Below are positions 55,036-62,945 of a stretch of DNA of 64,000 bases, one piece after another (position 1 is the stretch's first letter; every line of letters starts with the position of its first letter). Both the position numbers and the translations under genes were made by a program. The DNA comes from G041228335 sp964580905 (GTDB lineage Bacteria > Pseudomonadota > Alphaproteobacteria > Puniceispirillales > UBA1172): assembly GCA_964580905.1 (NCBI GenBank), contig CAZOLR010000008.1, positions 1 to 64,000 on the forward strand, read 5' to 3'. Below the pieces are notes generated by a model. The model ran no database searches. It had not been told where the DNA came from and was given only the letters and a program-made list of their open reading frames with translations.

Positions 55036-56895
55036 CTACACTCCTTCGATGTCCTGACGCAACATTTCAAGTTCGAGCCATTTGTCTTCCAGTCGGCTGA
55101 GCAGGTCACGTTCCTGCCTGACCTGTTCGGCCAGAAGATTGAAGAGTTCGGCATCACGGCTGAAGAGCTCCGGGTCAGCCAGTTTTACCTCGGCTGAGGC
55201 AATGGATGTCTCAAGCCCGGCGATTTCAAGAGGAAGTGTTTCAAGGGCATGTTTGTCCTTAAAGCTCAGTTTTGCGGTGCGGTTGGCGGCCCGTTTCTCC
55301 ACCGGGGCGGCTTTCCGGGTTTTGGACCGTTTGCGTTCTTCGGTCTGGGTGCGGCGGGCAAGATAGTCGCTGTACCCACCGGCATGCGGGATGATCCGGC
55401 CTTCACCTTCAAACACAAGAAGAGCGGTCACGGTGCGGTCGATAAAATCCCGGTCATGACTGATGATAAGGATCGTTCCTTTATAATCAGCGATAACTTC
55501 CTGCAGCAGTTCCAGCGTCTCCATATCGAGATCATTTGTCGGCTCATCCAGAACAAGGAAGTTATGTTCTTCGGCAAAAAGCTTGGCCAGGAGCAGACGG
55601 TTCTGCTCACCGCCGGAAAGAGTACGCACCCGCTGGGTTACCTTATACTCATCAAACAGAAAATCCTGAAGATAGCGTTTGACATGAACAGATCTGTCGC
55701 CGGCAACCACGGTATCCCCGCCACCCGGACACAGAACACTCCAGGGTGTGTCCTCGCCATTGAGGGAGGCGCGATGCTGGTCAAAATAAGAGGTCATAAG
55801 CCCGAAACCTTCCCGGACACGGCCACTGTCGGGTTGCATAAGCCCGAGAAGTGCTTTCACCAGCGTGGATTTGCCGATGCCGTTCGGCCCGATAATGCCG
55901 ATCCTGTCCCCTTTGCGGACCATCCCGTTGAAATGGTTGAACAGCACACGGCGATCGTTTTTCTCTTTCGGCATATCCGCTTTCTGCCCCGGCCTGCCTG
56001 CCGGGACGGTGACCGTCAGATCGATCGCCTCAAGTACCATCTGGCCGCCGGATTCAACAGCGGTCGTTTCCATTTTGGCGCCACGTCCAAGCGGGGCCGA
56101 CATCCGCGCACGTTCCGCCCGTAATGTTTCCAGCTCACGCATGCGGCCCATATTGCGTTTGCGCCGGGCTGATATGCCCTCACGTGACCAGCGTGTTTCC
56201 GCTGCAATCCGGCGGTCCATTTTATAAAGACGTGTTGCCTCTTCGGCCTGAATGGTTTCGGCCCAATCGTAAAAACCGTCGAAAGAACCCTGCCGCCGAC
56301 GCAGAACACCATGTTCGATCCAGAGCGTGCCGTTTCCTATCCGGCGGAGAAAAGCCCGGTCATGGCTGATGATCACCATTGCGCCTCCCCGGGCCAGGAG
56401 CATTTCTTCCATCCAGGTGATGGTGGGAAGGTCGAGATGGTTTGTCGGCTCGTCCATGAGCAGAACATCAGGTTCTTTGACCAGTGCCCTTGCCAGCGCA
56501 ACACGACGCGACTCCCCGCCGGAAAGCCCGTCCGAAAGCCAGCCCGGATCAAGGCCCATACGGGTGATCATCGCCTCTGCCCGGTGTGTCTCGGCGACAA
56601 AATCGCCGTCTGATCCGGTGCCGTGCTGAACAATGGAGGCCAGAGACATGCCTTTGGGAAGAACGGGGGCCTGCGGCAGATAAGAAACGTTCACCCCCGG
56701 GGCAACCCAAAGTGATCCTTCATCGGCTTCGCCCAGCCCGGCAAGGATTTTCATGAGGGTGGATTTCCCTGCCCCGTTTCTGCCCACAAGACAAAGCCGG
56801 TCACCGGCAGAAACAGTTACATCGGCATGACGCAACAGCCACCTGTCGCCAAGATTGACGCCGAGATCCGCAACGCTGAGCAAGTTATCAGCCAT
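55036..56895 (-). CDS. uup: ABC-F ATPase Uup
   Basis: Ribosome-associated ABC-F protein; in E. coli Uup affects transposon excision and branched DNA intermediates. Seen: two ABC cassettes with Walker A GRNGAGKST (38-46) and GPNGIGKST, signatures GLSGGESRR and TLSGGEQNR, Walker B LLMDEPTNHLD and LVLDEPTNDLD, and a C-terminal coiled coil (from about 545) that fits the DNA-binding arm of Uup. 619 residues. It differs from EttA at 19.9-21.5 kb in its N-terminus and in this C-terminal tail. It is followed by djlA-like sequence upstream on the same strand, three bases away. Confidence 0.95.
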   Translation of the reverse strand: MADNLLSVADLGVNLGDRWLLRHADVTVSAGDRLCLVGRNGAGKSTLMKILAGLGEADEGSLWVAPGVNVSYLPQAPVLPKGMSLASIVQHGTGSDGDFVAETHRAEAMITRMGLDPGWLSDGLSGGESRRVALARALVKEPDVLLMDEPTNHLDLPTITWMEEMLLARGGAMVIISHDRAFLRRIGNGTLWIEHGVLRRRQGSFDGFYDWAETIQAEEATRLYKMDRRIAAETRWSREGISARRKRNMGRMRELETLRAERARMSAPLGRGAKMETTAVESGGQMVLEAIDLTVTVPAGRPGQKADMPKEKNDRRVLFNHFNGMVRKGDRIGIIGPNGIGKSTLVKALLGLMQPDSGRVREGFGLMTSYFDQHRASLNGEDTPWSVLCPGGGDTVVAGDRSVHVKRYLQDFLFDEYKVTQRVRTLSGGEQNRLLLAKLFAEEHNFLVLDEPTNDLDMETLELLQEVIADYKGTILIISHDRDFIDRTVTALLVFEGEGRIIPHAGGYSDYLARRTQTEERKRSKTRKAAPVEKRAANRTAKLSFKDKHALETLPLEIAGLETSIASAEVKLADPELFSRDAELFNLLAEQVRQERDLLSRLEDKWLELEMLRQDIEGV

Positions 56896-56898
56896 GGT

Positions 56899-57624
56899 CT
56901 AGCTCAAGCCCCTTTCCCCGCGAATGGCATCATAGGCTCTGTTGATGTCAGCAAGCCTGTCGGTCGCGGCACGGATGAACTCTTCGGGCAGGCCTTCGGC
57001 AAGCAACCGGTCCGGATGATTATCCCGAGCAAGGGCAATCCAGGCCGGGCGTATTTTCTCGTCGGTGCAGTCAGGGTCAAGCCCGAGAATAAAATAGGGG
57101 TTGCCGGCGTTGTTGCCGTAGAACATGGTCAGGCGTTCAAATCCCTTTTCGTCATAACCGAGAATATGTGCCACCTCAGCAAGATACATTTCTTCGCTGC
57201 GGATCAGTTCGCCATCGGCGCGGGCGATATGAAATAACAGCCCCATAAGCTGATCAAGAACAGGTGAGCCGGGCTCAAACATCTGAGCGACCTGACGGGC
57301 GTAGCCATCAAAGCCGTCAGGGGTCCTGCGTGCGAGATCCCACAGGTGGCCGACATTTTCAATCTCATCGGGGGGGATATCGACCTTTTCCCTGAAGGCA
57401 AGAATTTCATCGCGGGTGACGTTGCCATCAGCTTTTGCCATCTTGGCGGAAAGAGCGATGAGGGCGATGGTAAAGGCCACTTCACGGGTGCTGTCCTGAT
57501 CCGAATCTTTTTTGTCGGCATAGGTATCCACCGCATGTCCGGCGAGCGCGCCGATCAACCCGCCGATGGGCCCGCCCAGCGCGAAGCCTGCCGTACCGCC
57601 GATGATTTTTCCCCAAATGCTCAT
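56899..57624 (-). CDS. djlA: DjlA-like co-chaperone with TerB and J domains
   Basis: 241 residues. A Gly/Ala-rich N-terminus (GGTAGFALGGPIGGLIGALAGH) resembles the DjlA membrane segment, which can sit in or on the membrane. A TerB-like helical domain follows (about 45-150, with acidic metal-like residues MAKADGNVTRDE and ARADGELIRSE). The C-terminal J domain has the HPD triad at 203-205 in DNHPDRL. DjlA stimulates DnaK. Its start is 97 bp from the divergent tusA-like gene. Confidence 0.9.
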   Translation of the reverse strand: MSIWGKIIGGTAGFALGGPIGGLIGALAGHAVDTYADKKDSDQDSTREVAFTIALIALSAKMAKADGNVTRDEILAFREKVDIPPDEIENVGHLWDLARRTPDGFDGYARQVAQMFEPGSPVLDQLMGLLFHIARADGELIRSEEMYLAEVAHILGYDEKGFERLTMFYGNNAGNPYFILGLDPDCTDEKIRPAWIALARDNHPDRLLAEGLPEEFIRAATDRLADINRAYDAIRGERGLS

Positions 57625-57720
57625 GCTTATCTAATTAAAGGCGTTGCCGCATGGCGGCAAGTGTATAGCCGCGACAAACTTGATCTTGTCCCTGTCCCGG
57701 AATGTGATTAGGGTTCTGCC

Positions 57721-57981
57721 ATGATGACACATAAACCTGCTTCTGATATTTCATTAGATCTGACCGGACTGAAATGTCCGCTTCCTGTTCTGAAGGCACG
57801 GCGGGCCATCAAAGACATGCCCGCTGGCGGCATTATTGAAGTGCTGGCCGATGATCCGGCAGCCGAGCTTGATTTTGCGCATTTCTGTGAGACCGGCAAT
57901 CATGAACTTATTGAAACCGGCAAATCTTCTTCTGATGGCGGGGTGCTTCTCCGGTTTCTGATCAGGGTCGGGACGAATTGA
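57721..57981 (+). CDS. TusA/SirA-family sulfur carrier protein
   Basis: 86 residues with the CPxP motif in LKCPLPVLKARRAI (Cys19), the single catalytic cysteine of the family. The fold is finished by the GGIIEVLADDPAAELDFAHFC segment. TusA relays persulfide sulfur for 2-thiouridine in tRNA and for cofactor synthesis; relatives (YedF, others) have other roles, so the exact job is open. The last 20 bases overlap the convergent gene. Confidence 0.9.
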   Translation: MMTHKPASDISLDLTGLKCPLPVLKARRAIKDMPAGGIIEVLADDPAAELDFAHFCETGNHELIETGKSSSDGGVLLRFLIRVGTN

Positions 57982-58303
57982 GCGCAGCCATCATCCGGTT
58001 GTGAAGATCATGCCGGTTTTCTTCTGCTGACATGAGCCCGAGTTCATGAAGCTTGTCAAAAAACCCGTTCCCCGGCAGGCCATTGGTCCGGCTGACCACC
58101 ACTGCTGACCGCTGCGGCATTTCAAGGCGGGCATCACATTCCATCAGGGTTTCCAGAAATACCGTCAGTTTATGGATGCGGTGCGGGGCAGGGATCCCGG
58201 CTTCGTCGGCCAGCGCTGCATAGGTGATTGTCTGCCTGTCTTGCGCGAGGCGGGCCAGGCTTAATTCCACCTTTGCTTCCCAGTCAGATGAGGATCCGGT
58301 CAT
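57962..58303 (-). CDS. Conserved hypothetical protein, possible winged-helix
   Basis: 113 residues. The segment ITYAALADEAGIPAPHRIHKLTVFLE looks like a helix-turn-helix core and the protein ends with Asn/Ser-rich sequence. No membrane segment or signal. I do not recognise a characterised relative. The ATG at 58303 is preferred over one 33 bases upstream because the latter adds a basic stretch unlike the rest. It diverges from plsC and overlaps the end of the TusA-like gene on the other strand by 20 bp. Confidence 0.7.
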   Translation of the reverse strand: MTGSSSDWEAKVELSLARLAQDRQTITYAALADEAGIPAPHRIHKLTVFLETLMECDARLEMPQRSAVVVSRTNGLPGNGFFDKLHELGLMSAEENRHDLHNRMMAALNSSRP

Positions 58304-58363
58304 GAATGCCCTTTCGTTTAAGTTCAAGGCTGGCAACCCGGCGCGTGAGTGCTATGATGCGGC

Positions 58364-59074
58364 ATGATTGTCATCAGATCCATTCTTTTCAATATTCTTT
58401 TTTATGGGGCGACGGTGCTGATGTCCGTTACCGGCTTGCCGATCCTGCTCCTGCCCGTGCGTTACCTCAAGAGATATCAGCATCTCTGGGCCGCGGTGCT
58501 GGTTTTCCTGCTCAAGCATATCGTCGGTATACGTCATCGCATTGAAGGGGTGAAACCCGAAGGGCAGGTTATTTACGCGGCCAAGCACCAGTCCGCATGG
58601 GAAACCATCGTCCTTTACCGGGAATTCGGCAGTCCGGCACCTGTTTTGAAGCGTGAGCTGGTTTTTCTGCCATTGATTGGTCTGTATTTCATGCGGGTTC
58701 CTTCGGTGCCGATCAACCGTTCGGCTGGCCGCAATGCCCTGACGCAACTGATCAGCAGCGCGAGGAAGATTGCGCAAACAGGGAGCAGCATACTCATTTT
58801 TCCCCAGGGGACTCGTGTTGCTCCGGGGGCGAGTCATCCCTATCACGCCGGGACTTTTGCGATCTATCAGGCCACGGGACTGCCCGTGGTGCCTGTTGCG
58901 CTCAATGCCGGGCTTCTCTGGCCGCGGCAGGCGCTGATAAAAAGACCCGGTATGATCGATGTCCGGTATCTTGAGCCGATACCGCCGGGGCTGGACCGTA
59001 AGAGTTTTATGCAACGGCTCGAAACATCGATCGAAACCGCCACCAAAGCTCTGCCCGGTATGCCGGCAGAATAA
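58364..59074 (+). CDS. plsC: 1-acyl-sn-glycerol-3-phosphate acyltransferase
   Basis: Adds the second acyl chain to lysophosphatidate to make phosphatidate. An N-terminal membrane helix (about 5-30) precedes the acyltransferase domain. The first motif reads KHQSAWE (His75), so the usual HX4D has Glu in place of Asp, and the third motif reads FPQGTR where FPEGTR is common. The VPINRS motif and the CAxVPVVPV-like LPVVPVALNAG are intact. Both replacements occur in alphaproteobacterial PlsC, so activity is still likely. 236 residues. Confidence 0.88.
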   Translation: MIVIRSILFNILFYGATVLMSVTGLPILLLPVRYLKRYQHLWAAVLVFLLKHIVGIRHRIEGVKPEGQVIYAAKHQSAWETIVLYREFGSPAPVLKRELVFLPLIGLYFMRVPSVPINRSAGRNALTQLISSARKIAQTGSSILIFPQGTRVAPGASHPYHAGTFAIYQATGLPVVPVALNAGLLWPRQALIKRPGMIDVRYLEPIPPGLDRKSFMQRLETSIETATKALPGMPAE

Positions 59075-59217
59075 AGCCTCAAGAAGCCGCTGTCAGGTCA
59101 ATGGAGCGCTGGCCACCGAGGCATAAGACAGATATAGTGTAACCGGCTTCAGAATTTCTACAGGGTGTTGGGTATCCGGATTTCTGAAATTCCTGAGACA
59201 ATTTTCGGGAGATTGAA

Positions 59218-59610
59218 ATGGATGGATCTTTCGGCAGAGGTGAGCGCCAGCGAAATGTTCTGGGCGGGGAACTTGATGTCTGCTCACAAAGCCCGCTGAC
59301 CGGTTTTTACCGGACCGGATGCTGTGAGACCGGTCCCGAAGATCAGGGCGTGCATACTGTATGCGCCGTGATGACAGAAGATTTTCTGGCCTTCAGCATC
59401 GAGGCAGGCAATGATCTTTCCACGCCGCGACCAGAATTCGGCTTTGACGGGCTTGCCCCGGGAGATCGCTGGTGCCTGTGCGCAGCCAGATGGGAACAGG
59501 CAAGACAGGCGGGCAAAGCCCCGAAGGTTGTTCTCAAAGCCACGAACATGGCCACTTTGCGGATCTGTGCGCTTGATGACCTGAAAGCCCATGCCATTGA
59601 CCTGAACTGA
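59218..59610 (+). CDS. DUF2237 family protein
   Basis: 130 residues with the family's full signature: RNVLGGELDVCS, GFYRTGCCETGPEDQGVHTVCAVMT, FLAFSIEAGNDLSTPRPE, FGFDGLAPGDRWCLCAARW, and the C-terminal LDDLKAHAIDL. Seven Cys, four of them in conserved positions (CC, CLC). The function of this family is not known; some annotations mention a Ni/Fe-binding or thiol role, but I find no direct support. GGGAG precedes the ATG. It starts a run of four small genes in the same direction. Confidence 0.92.
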   Translation: MDGSFGRGERQRNVLGGELDVCSQSPLTGFYRTGCCETGPEDQGVHTVCAVMTEDFLAFSIEAGNDLSTPRPEFGFDGLAPGDRWCLCAARWEQARQAGKAPKVVLKATNMATLRICALDDLKAHAIDLN

Positions 59611-59621
59611 CGGAGGCACGC

Positions 59622-59816
59622 ATGCTTACCCTTGACCAGAAAGTAACGATCAGCTGCACCGACACGGATGTGGAAGCAACGGGAACCATTATTCGCATCC
59701 GCCCAGAAGGGTTTGATGCGTCGCTTGGTGAGTTGATCATCTCTTTCCGCAAACACCGGCCGGGAATATATGTCGGCCAGCAATCAGGGATGGAATTTGT
59801 TGTCCGGACACGCTGA
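59622..59816 (+). CDS. Small protein of unknown function
   Basis: 64 residues, 11 bp after the DUF2237 gene, with GGAGG before its ATG. The composition (mixed Val, Ile, Arg, Asp; no Cys except one) suggests a small beta-barrel, for example ATGTIIRIRPEGFDASLGELIISF. That pattern resembles PilZ-like or KOW-like folds, but the resemblance is weak and I do not assign one. The next gene overlaps its 3' end by 47 bp. Confidence 0.7.
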   Translation: MLTLDQKVTISCTDTDVEATGTIIRIRPEGFDASLGELIISFRKHRPGIYVGQQSGMEFVVRTR

Positions 59817-60012
59817 TAAAGAACGCCCTGAGGAGTACGGATTTTCTCAGGAAGACCGGTTTCAGCGGCCTGAAGATGCCCGTGATGCTGACAGATGGAT
59901 CTGGGGGGTCTGGATAGCTGTTGCGTTGATTTCGGTCGCCATCCTCCCCTTTGCAACCCGAATGGGTGAGGTGGCCCGTGCCATCGCCCAGTTCTGTGGT
60001 TTTCCCATGTAA
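59770..60012 (+). CDS. Small single-pass membrane protein of unknown function
   Basis: 80 residues from the ATG at 59770; the in-frame TTG at 59797 or 59800 is an alternative start just after GGGATGGAA. A charged N-terminus (Glu, Asp, Arg) is followed by one membrane helix (about 44-62, IWGVWIAVALISVAILPF) and a short amphipathic tail. No known domain recognised. Its coding nature rests on the membrane helix and on its position in a tight operon. Confidence 0.55.
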   Translation: MSASNQGWNLLSGHADKERPEEYGFSQEDRFQRPEDARDADRWIWGVWIAVALISVAILPFATRMGEVARAIAQFCGFPM

Positions 60013-60054
60013 AGCGGAATAGCCTGACCGGACGAATGCAGGAAAGGAAGGATA

Positions 60055-60513
60055 TTGGCTAAAATCGAGGCACTGAACGAGGCCGTTGATCGGATCCACG
60101 CCATAAATCTTGGTGAGGAAGATCACATTGCCCTTATGGCCACAATAGCCTGTGAACTCTACCATGCCGTTGACGGATATGACTGGGTTGGGTTTTACCG
60201 TGTCACTTCACCGGGGATGCTTAAGATCGGCCCGTATCAGGGCGGGCATGGATGCCTCACCATTCCCTTTGACAAGGGTGTGTGCGGGGCGGCTGCAGCC
60301 GGACAGTGCGTTCAGCGCATCGATGATGTCGATGCGTTTCCGGGTCATATCGCCTGCGCGGCATCCACCCGTTCAGAGATTGTCCTGCCGGTTTTAAATG
60401 CCGAAGGCACGCTCATCGCTGTTCTGGATATAGACAGCGACCAGCCCGCATTCTTCGGTGAGGAAGAACAGAATATTCTTGAAGACATGATCAGCCGGAC
60501 ATTTGCCGGATAA
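60055..60513 (+). CDS. msrC: Free methionine-(R)-sulfoxide reductase
   Basis: GAF-domain enzyme that reduces free Met-R-sulfoxide. The three family cysteines are at 67, 77 and 101, with the same spacing (10 and 24) as Cys84, Cys94 and Cys118 of the E. coli enzyme; they sit in GHGCLTI, DKGVCGAA and FPGHIACA. A fourth Cys (85) is extra. 152 residues, TTG start with AGGAAGG before it. It ends one base before the terminator shared with the opposing small gene. Confidence 0.92.
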   Translation: MAKIEALNEAVDRIHAINLGEEDHIALMATIACELYHAVDGYDWVGFYRVTSPGMLKIGPYQGGHGCLTIPFDKGVCGAAAAGQCVQRIDDVDAFPGHIACAASTRSEIVLPVLNAEGTLIAVLDIDSDQPAFFGEEEQNILEDMISRTFAG

Positions 60514-60543
60514 AAAAAGAGGAAAGCAAAAAGCTTTCCTCTT
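60512..60543 (-). terminator. Intrinsic terminator, mainly for the minus-strand small gene
   Basis: An 11-bp perfect stem (AAGAGGAAAGC at 60517-60527, GCTTTCCTCTT at 60533-60543) with an AAAAA loop. On the minus strand it is followed by seven T (complement of A at 60512-60518), a classic terminator. On the plus strand the T run is short, so msrC read-through is only partly stopped. Confidence 0.88.
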
Positions 60544-60570
60544 CCGTGATTGTGTTGCAGGACGTGTGAT

Positions 60571-60660
60571 CTATCGTCCCTGGCCGATACCCTTGAGGTT
60601 GCCCAAAAGCCCAGCCCGGGCCACACAAATTCCTGAACAAATTCCACGATCACTAGACAT
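60571..60660 (-). CDS. 29-residue Gly-rich CxxxC peptide with extreme Shine-Dalgarno (undescribed small gene)
   Basis: An ATG at 60660 leads to a 29-codon frame ending with TAG at 60571-60573. The peptide starts MSSDRGICSGICVARAG and ends in a Gly/Lys/Arg-rich tail with GxxxG. It has two Cys as CxxxC at positions 8 and 12, seven Gly and a net positive charge. Its ribosome-binding site is AAAGGAGGTGATCC, which matches the complement of the 16S rRNA 3' end over about 15 bases, with seven bases to the ATG. A -10 and a terminator bracket it. It is downstream of a copper chaperone gene on the same strand, with its own promoter. No known family is recognised. It is either a real tiny protein or a very well-disguised leader; the former fits better, as no gene follows. 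Confidence 0.7.
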   Translation of the reverse strand: MSSDRGICSGICVARAGLLGNLKGIGQGR

Positions 60661-60695
60661 TGGATCACCTCCTTTCGATTGTTGACACTAGATTG

Positions 60696-60701
60696 AGTAT
60701 A
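60696..60701 (-). promoter_or_regulatory. -10 element of the 29-residue peptide gene
   Basis: TATACT on the minus strand; the start would fall near 60689, leaving a 5' leader of about 29 nt. A weak -35 (TTTCAG-like) lies 17 bases upstream of it. Confidence 0.5.
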
Positions 60702-60788
60702 ATCATCTTCTGATGAAACTGAAAAGGCCGAAATGAAGGCCATCCGAAAAATCAGGCGGTCCCGAAAACAGAATAGGAAAGACGGGGT

Positions 60789-61247
60789 TTAATGCCCGTG
60801 GCCCAAGGATACCACCGGAACGTTGAGTTCGATTTCACCAGCATGTTCAAAGATAAGGGTCAGTGATGCCGTGTCCCCTTTCTTTGCGGCTGTGGTCAGG
60901 CCCATCAGCATCAGATGGAGCCCGCCGGGCTTAAGGGTGATGGTTTGTCCTGCTGGTATTTCCAGTGAAGCCCCAAGCGGGCGCATCTTCATGACATCGC
61001 CATCCATTTCCATCTTATGAATTTCAACGTGGGTTGCGAGCCTTGTTACGGCACCAGTCAGATACTCCGGCCTGTCGCCTTTATTCGTGATGCTGACATA
61101 AGCGGCGGTAACATGTGCCCCCGGTAAGGTGGCACGGACGCGGGCATCGTTGAGCACAAGTGATCCATGTTCAATCGGCTCGGCAAGGGCAAGGCTGGCC
61201 AGCATTACCAAAATAAAAGAAATATACGTAAGCTGTCTTGCCATCAT
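60789..61247 (-). CDS. Periplasmic copper chaperone PCu(A)C
   Basis: Delivers Cu(I) to the CuA site of cytochrome oxidase. Signal peptide (ISFILVMLASLALA, then EPIE). The copper motif H(M)X10MX21HXM fits HKMEMDGDVMKM and the later GGLHLML, and the tail ends HGH. 152 residues. Sco or oxidase assembly genes are not adjacent. A 128-bp gap separates it from the small peptide gene downstream on the same strand. Confidence 0.9.
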   Translation of the reverse strand: MMARQLTYISFILVMLASLALAEPIEHGSLVLNDARVRATLPGAHVTAAYVSITNKGDRPEYLTGAVTRLATHVEIHKMEMDGDVMKMRPLGASLEIPAGQTITLKPGGLHLMLMGLTTAAKKGDTASLTLIFEHAGEIELNVPVVSLGHGH

Positions 61248-61415
61248 GGCTCTTCATCCATAATCTTATTATCTTTGCTGATATCACAGAGGAATTAAGA
61301 TTACACGTAGACAAAACATCACATCTGCGTGGCGTAATATTCGCAAATTTTCCCCTTACACATGTACCCTCTTTGGATAAGACACATCAATTCCAATTTA
61401 TTCAGGATCATTAAA

Positions 61416-61889
61416 GTGCCGAAATATTCAAAAGCAGGGACAATACCTATTCGCGTAAAAGGCAGACAACTTGAGGTCTGTTTTGTAACGTCCAGGTCGC
61501 GGCGTGCGGTTTTTGTTCTGCCCAAAGGAACGATTAACAAAAAAGAGAAGGCAAGCAAAACCGCTTTGCGGGAAACATATGAAGAGGCAGGTCTGGAGGG
61601 GGTGATCCTAAAGCCGTTCAGGCAAGGTAAAAAGAAAAAATCGATCAAGATCCGCACACAGGCTTATAACGCCAAATACTTTATTCTTCTTGTTGATACG
61701 GTGCATGAAAAATGGCCGGAGCAAAGCTTGCGTAAACGCAAATGGATGAATGCCAAGGCGTTAGCACGAAAACACACCATCAAACGTGACCGTGATGTTG
61801 TTCGATCTATGCTCAATCTTGACCTGATGGATGCGATCATCAAAGCCAGAAGCTCTGCTTCGGACTTACGCTGTTCTTCCGGGGGATAA
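61416..61889 (+). CDS. Nudix hydrolase, small basic type
   Basis: 157 residues with the complete Nudix box (GTINKKEKASKTALRETYEEAGLEG; GX5EX7REUXEEXGU). Rich in Lys and Arg, with a basic loop (QGKKKKSIKIRTQ) suggestive of binding to inositol pyrophosphates or diadenosine polyphosphates, as in DIPP-like enzymes; this is inference. The GTG at 61416 with AGGA upstream is preferred. The region is more AT-rich than its neighbours. It diverges from the copper chaperone gene. Confidence 0.85.
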   Translation: MPKYSKAGTIPIRVKGRQLEVCFVTSRSRRAVFVLPKGTINKKEKASKTALRETYEEAGLEGVILKPFRQGKKKKSIKIRTQAYNAKYFILLVDTVHEKWPEQSLRKRKWMNAKALARKHTIKRDRDVVRSMLNLDLMDAIIKARSSASDLRCSSGG

Positions 61890-62014
61890 TCCCGCTCGCT
61901 TGATTGAGATGCCAACATAATCTGACCTGATGATTTTGCTTGGAGCGCAATGAATTCCATGGAAAACTGATCCATGGTTTAACGTGATAAGTGCAGAAAA
62001 GGTATCCGCGACAC

Positions 62015-62914
62015 ATGACATCCATAACACTGCTTGACGGCGGGCTCGGTCAGGAAATTCAGAAAAAGACAGGGACGAGTGCGCATCCCCTATGGTCCGT
62101 CAAGGTGATGATGGATCAACCTGCCATTGTCGCTGAGGTGCATGATGAATTTATCAATGCCGGGGCGGATGCGATTGCGGTAAACACCTATACTGCAACA
62201 CCGCAGCGCCTGTCGGCCAACGGGCATCCCGAATGGTTTGAGCCCGCCCAGAACAAAGCCCTTGAACTTGCGGTCAACGCGCGGGATAAAAGTGACCGGT
62301 CTGTGCAGATATGCGGCTGTCTGCCGCCTCTTGTGGCAAGCTATCGTGCCGACAGGTGCCTTGACTACACCACCTCGCTTGAAACATTCAGATCGATCGT
62401 TGCCCTTGAGCAGGACAGGGTAGATGTCTTTTTTATTGAGACCATGGCCCAGATCAGCGAAGCAGAAGCGGCTATCGATGCCGCGAAGGAAGCCGGCAAG
62501 CCTGTCTATGTTGGCTTTACGGTAGAAGATGATGCTAGCAATCATCTCCGTTCCGGCGAAGCGCTCCATGATGCGGTCGCTATGGTCAGGGCAAAGGATA
62601 TTGCCGGTATCATGGTTAATTGTTCTTTTCCTGAGGCCGTGACCGCAGCAATGCCGGTGCTGGCAGATACCGGGATTCGTTTTGGCGGTTATGCCAATGG
62701 TTTTACATCCATCGCAGCCCTCGATCCGGGCACGTCGGTTGACCGGCTTGAAGCGCGCACCGATCTTTCACCTGAAACATACGGGGATTTTGTCTTTTCG
62801 TGGATCGAGGCCGGAGCATCGATTGTTGGCGGTTGCTGCGAGGTCGGCCCGCTTCATATACGTCACCTGCACGAACGTCTTGAAGCCGCAGGGTATGAGC
62901 GTTGCCCGCTATGA
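62015..62914 (+). CDS. Homocysteine S-methyltransferase family protein
   Basis: Zinc enzyme that moves a methyl group from a donor (S-methylmethionine or betaine type) to homocysteine. Seen: N-terminal LLDGGLGQEIQKKTG, AVNTYTATPQRLSANG, and the zinc cysteines Cys203 (NCSFPE) and Cys274/275 (GGCCEVGP). 299 residues. The ATG at 62015 matches the family N-terminus; a GTG 24 bases upstream has no ribosome-binding site. The Fe(II)/2OG gene follows directly. Confidence 0.9.
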   Translation: MTSITLLDGGLGQEIQKKTGTSAHPLWSVKVMMDQPAIVAEVHDEFINAGADAIAVNTYTATPQRLSANGHPEWFEPAQNKALELAVNARDKSDRSVQICGCLPPLVASYRADRCLDYTTSLETFRSIVALEQDRVDVFFIETMAQISEAEAAIDAAKEAGKPVYVGFTVEDDASNHLRSGEALHDAVAMVRAKDIAGIMVNCSFPEAVTAAMPVLADTGIRFGGYANGFTSIAALDPGTSVDRLEARTDLSPETYGDFVFSWIEAGASIVGGCCEVGPLHIRHLHERLEAAGYERCPL

Positions 62915-62945
62915 GATATCCGAAATAAAAGAGGTGAGTGAAGTC

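Noticed and set aside
60661..60677. A match to the last 16 or so bases of 16S rRNA on the plus strand
   Set aside because: Only the anti-Shine-Dalgarno end is matched, with no further rRNA sequence on either side; it is explained as a maximal ribosome-binding site on the minus strand.
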